Part shown: one piece after another, positions 60,992 through 64,000 of the stretch | How positions within the stretch are numbered: the first letter of the stretch is position 1 | Layout: each line of letters opens with the position of its first letter | Source: Rhodohalobacter mucosus | Lineage (GTDB): Bacteria > Bacteroidota > Rhodothermia > Balneolales > Balneolaceae | Length of the DNA: 64,000 nucleotides | Direction: 5' to 3' | Assembly: GCF_003150675.1 (NCBI RefSeq) | Contig: NZ_QGGB01000007.1 | Span: forward strand, 124,001 to 188,000 | Program-made: the position numbers and the translations under genes | The notes under the pieces: generated by a model | What the model saw: only the letters and a program-made list of their open reading frames with translations | Databases searched by the model: none | What the model was told of the DNA's origin: nothing

Positions 60992-62254
60992 GTGATTTCG
61001 GCAGCTTTTATCGGTCCCGGCACGGTAACTACCGCTGCATCTTCCGGGGCAGGTTATGGTTATGCACTCATCTGGGCTCTCATATTTTCAACATTTGCCT
61101 GCTATATTTTGCAGGAAACATCCGCCAGAATAACGGTCGCATCGGGGAAAAACCTTGGAGAGGCCATGAGGCTTATTTACGGCGGAACAGTTCCGGGCAA
61201 GATTCTCATCTATCTGTCGCTCGCTGCAATCATAACCGGCTGTGCAGCTTTTGAGGCGGGTAATATATTGGGGGCGGCTGCAGGAATTAAACTGGTTTTA
61301 CCCGGTATACCGAATGTACTGATTGTTTCGGCCATCGGGTTAACGGCAGGATTGCTGCTGTGGGCAGGTTCCGTTCGGCAGATTGCACTTGTGCTTGGAG
61401 TGATTGTAGCGTTTCTGGGTGTCTGCTTTCTGATAACGGCATTTATGGTACCTGCGGATCCCAGAGGCCTTATTACAGGGGCTGCCGTGCCGTCTATTCC
61501 CTCCGGGTCGGAGCTCCTGGTACTTGGATTGATAGGCACAACGGTTGTACCCTATAACCTTTTTCTCGGGTCGGGAATGAAGCACGGCCAGACTGCTGCT
61601 GAGATGAAGGTGAGCCTCTTCATTGCAATCGGACTGGGAGGACTCATCTCAATCGCGGTGCTTATAACGGGTACGGCCATTGCGGGATCATTCACTTTTG
61701 GAGCCCTCGCGGATGAATTGGCCAGGCTGATAGGCCCTGCCGGTCCATGGCTTTTGGGTGCCGGTCTTTTTGGAGCAGGACTCAGCTCTACGCTTACGGC
61801 TGCACTTGCGGCTTCTGTAACCGCATCTTCCATTTTCGGACAGGTTGAGAATACCGGCAACTGGACCCCAGAAAGTGCGAAATTCAGACTGGTATGGGGA
61901 TTTGTGCTTGTTACGGGTATGGTATTCGGATTACTGCAAGTACAACCCGTTCCTGTAATAATCCTTGCACAGGCCCTGAACGGAGTTTTTCTGCCGCTCA
62001 TCGCGGTTGTACTGTTCCTGCTGATCAATCATTATGGGCTGATACCGCCTTCATATCAAAACGGATGGCTCTATAATTTACTTACATCCATTGTGGTGTA
62101 TCTAACATTCCTGATAGGATGCACGAACCTGATACGAGTCTACACATCATTGACGGGAAGCACGCAGCCGGCACAATCCTGGATTGTCGGGATCTCACTG
62201 GTACTGTTTTTAATCATTTGCGGTCCTGCTATCGGCAGAATTGTGCGGTCATAA
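60992..62254 (+). CDS. Divergent Nramp-family divalent-metal transporter homologue
   Basis: An 11-helix transporter of 420 residues, with the Nramp scaffold: GYGYALIWALIFSTFACYILQETSARITVASGKNLGEAMR follows helix 1 as in DraNramp. The metal-binding residues are replaced: the helix-1 DPGN motif reads GPGT (G8, T11) and helix-6 MPH reads VPY (V186, Y188), so Mn2+/Fe2+ binding is doubtful. The first canonical start, GTG 60992, cuts into helix 1: the open frame from 60941 encodes YYLKDRLLHILFWSV, the natural lead-in, so the real start may be CTG 60956 or ATT 60977. Confidence 0.85.
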   Translation: MISAAFIGPGTVTTAASSGAGYGYALIWALIFSTFACYILQETSARITVASGKNLGEAMRLIYGGTVPGKILIYLSLAAIITGCAAFEAGNILGAAAGIKLVLPGIPNVLIVSAIGLTAGLLLWAGSVRQIALVLGVIVAFLGVCFLITAFMVPADPRGLITGAAVPSIPSGSELLVLGLIGTTVVPYNLFLGSGMKHGQTAAEMKVSLFIAIGLGGLISIAVLITGTAIAGSFTFGALADELARLIGPAGPWLLGAGLFGAGLSSTLTAALAASVTASSIFGQVENTGNWTPESAKFRLVWGFVLVTGMVFGLLQVQPVPVIILAQALNGVFLPLIAVVLFLLINHYGLIPPSYQNGWLYNLLTSIVVYLTFLIGCTNLIRVYTSLTGSTQPAQSWIVGISLVLFLIICGPAIGRIVRS

Positions 62255-62332
62255 TCGGATAGGGTCTGTTTTTCCATTTCGGGTATAGCTGAATTTTAAG
62301 GGGTAATTCCGTATTCTTTATGCCCTTTCAGA

Positions 62333-63514
62333 ATGAACTATTACCTGATGTTTGAACCCGGCCTTATTGAAAAATTTAAGGAGTTAAAAACCCCTTTTTA
62401 TTACTACGACCTGGAGCTGCTTAAGCGTACCCTGCAGGAGGTAAAAGTACACGGAATCGACAAGGGATTTCATGTACACTATGCAGTAAAAGCAAATTTT
62501 AATGTTGAACTGCTTAAAATAATACGTCAGTCGGGGATGGGTGTCGACTGCGTGAGCGGTCCTGAAATTGAACGTGCTGTCGAGACGGGGTTCAGTCCGT
62601 CCCAGATTGCATTTGCCGGGGTAGGTAAAACCGATGATGAAATTCGAACGGGGTTGAAGCACAATATCTTCTCTTTTAACTGTGAATCGCTTCAGGAGCT
62701 TGAGGTGCTTAACGGGCTGGCTGAAAAAGAGGGACGCACAGCCAGTGTGTCAATTCGACTGAATCCAAATGTGGAAGCGAAAACGCATCGATACATCACC
62801 ACAGGTCTCAATGAGAATAAGTTTGGTATTACAATCGAAAAGTTACCGATGCTATTTTCCATTCTGCCTGAACTGGATCATTTGAAACTGACGGGGATAC
62901 ATTTTCATATAGGATCGCAGATCACCGAGCTGAAACCATACTACGACCTTTGCGAAAAAGTTGAAATTGTTCAACGCCTTTTTGAAAAGGAGGGACACAA
63001 ACTGCAGCACATAAATGTGGGTGGAGGATACGGCATTAATTATCTTGAACCGGATGCAGAACCCATTCCGGATTTTAAAGCATTCTTCCAGGTTTTTGAA
63101 GAGAATCTGACTCTTAGAAAGAATCAGCAGCTGCATTTTGAACTTGGAAGAAGTGTTGTTGGCCAGTGCGGGAGTCTTATATCGAGGGTACTCTATATCA
63201 AAGAAGGTCTTGAGACCAATTTTGCAGTACTTGATGCCGGGATGACTGAACTCATTCGGCCTGCTCTCTACCAGGCAATGCATCGTGTGGATTCGCTTAC
63301 ATCAAACATGTCACCAAAAATGTATGATGTAGTGGGCCCTATTTGCGAATCATCGGATACATTTCGTCAGGGAGTCTGGCTTCCGGAACTCAGGCGCGGC
63401 GATTTGGTGGCTATACGCAGTGCGGGCGCCTATGGGGAGGTAATGAGCAGCGGGTTTAATCTCAGGGAGAGGATTCGTTCATATTATTCGGATTTTGCAA
63501 AATCCACATTATAG
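62333..63514 (+). CDS. lysA: Diaminopimelate decarboxylase
   Basis: PLP enzyme of fold III that decarboxylates meso-diaminopimelate to lysine. The 393-residue protein has the PLP lysine K53 in HVHYAVKANFNVELL, the PLP-phosphate site in HFHIGSQI and INVGGGYGINY, ELGRSVVGQCG, and the catalytic Cys region VVGPICESSDTF, with DLVAIRSAGAYGEVMSS near the end. Carboxynorspermidine decarboxylase is related but lacks this exact pattern. It starts at an ATG. Confidence 0.93.
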   Translation: MNYYLMFEPGLIEKFKELKTPFYYYDLELLKRTLQEVKVHGIDKGFHVHYAVKANFNVELLKIIRQSGMGVDCVSGPEIERAVETGFSPSQIAFAGVGKTDDEIRTGLKHNIFSFNCESLQELEVLNGLAEKEGRTASVSIRLNPNVEAKTHRYITTGLNENKFGITIEKLPMLFSILPELDHLKLTGIHFHIGSQITELKPYYDLCEKVEIVQRLFEKEGHKLQHINVGGGYGINYLEPDAEPIPDFKAFFQVFEENLTLRKNQQLHFELGRSVVGQCGSLISRVLYIKEGLETNFAVLDAGMTELIRPALYQAMHRVDSLTSNMSPKMYDVVGPICESSDTFRQGVWLPELRRGDLVAIRSAGAYGEVMSSGFNLRERIRSYYSDFAKSTL

Positions 63515-64000
63515 AAACCGCCTGAATAAATAGTTACCGAAGATTTTATTTTTCCGGACCCATTTCAGGTCAGGGTGTGCTGTCTGGTGCAATCAATTTA
63601 CACCGGTATGCAGCTTATAAAAAAATATCTCCGTGTATGTTCTAAAGATATTGGTGATCGTATTCGAAAAGGGTAAACCATGAGCTCCTTCTTACGAAGA
63701 CCCTCTTGTAATCAACCGGATTCTGCATTGATTTATCTTTAAAAACTATATACAAAATCAAAAATTTTGCACTTTATGAAACGATCAGAAAAGCACCCTA
63801 TCTGCTGATATACAATAAAATATAGCAGTTTCACCTTTAAAAAAGCGCTTTTCTGACCACTTGTATATGAGATATATATATTGCGTTAACAATTCCGGGT
63901 GATTACTCTGTACATTATAACTGGTTGTAATATCAGTTGTATACAAATTCACACGTAATTGGTGAACAGATCAAACAAATGGGATTTTTATGAAAGCAAA
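63515..64000. other. AT-rich region at the right edge with an inverted repeat
   Basis: 486 bp with no complete gene. A perfect inverted repeat, TCAGAAAAGC (63785-63794) and GCTTTTCTGA (63847-63856), encloses a second imperfect one, CTGCTGATA/TATAGCAG. Several ATATACAA/TTGTATAC-like words surround it. An ATG at 63990 followed by AAAGCAAA may be the start of the next gene, but only a few codons are visible. Confidence 0.6.

Overview
The window looks like chromosomal DNA from a Bacteroidota/FCB-group bacterium, most like the Balneolota/Rhodothermota branch (inference). The support is: fused E1 alpha/beta 2-oxoacid dehydrogenase, a ctaB/ctaA pair, promoters of the TTTG-N20-TAnnTTTG type, an ECF sigma/FecR/TonB-receptor operon, ornithine-lipid genes, a split complex I gene set and many TTG start codons. 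No phage, insertion sequence or CRISPR array was seen.

Layout. 1-10.9 kb: end of a 2-oxoacid dehydrogenase E1 gene, heme O and heme A synthases facing away from each other, a MerR regulator, a glycosyltransferase/methyltransferase pair, SRAP (YedK/HMCES), a diheme cytochrome c, MreB, an SDR and a 54-residue Pmp3-type protein. 11.1-12.6 kb: six minus-strand tRNA genes (Glu, His, Glu, Cys, Arg, Pro); downstream of the last-transcribed tRNA-Glu lies a 198-bp tandem array built from damaged tRNA-Glu copies. 12.7-28 kb: mainly housekeeping genes (clpC, gpmI-rpsT, cmk-rpsA, moxR, uppP, nuoJK) plus an MFS transporter. 27.4-29.1 kb: an olsB-olsA-like pair for ornithine lipids. 29.2-40 kb is the accessory zone: two paralogous aspartate-rich lipoproteins, an AraC regulator with a metallo-hydrolase, then a four-gene minus-strand operon (ECF sigma, DUF5666-like lipoprotein, FecR, TonB receptor). 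40-49 kb: ettA, aspS, a DUF429 protein, transhydrogenase, superoxide dismutase, bacilliredoxin. 49-55.5 kb: three minus-strand transporters, each carrying a cytosolic regulatory domain. 55.8-63.5 kb: a single-chain hydantoinase/oxoprolinase, a serine-protease lipoprotein, a divergent Nramp homologue and diaminopimelate decarboxylase.

The strongest unusual signals are: (1) the tRNA-Glu-derived tandem array in which a 22-nt, nearly palindromic block sits exactly inside the T-loop; (2) the acid-tailed lipoproteins near an ECF/FecR/TonB operon that contains another acid-tailed lipoprotein; (3) the AraC/metallo-hydrolase cassette, whose intergenic hairpin overlaps the ribosome-binding site; and (4) an Nramp homologue without the usual metal-binding residues. 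All assignments come from reading motifs in the sequence; no database search was run.
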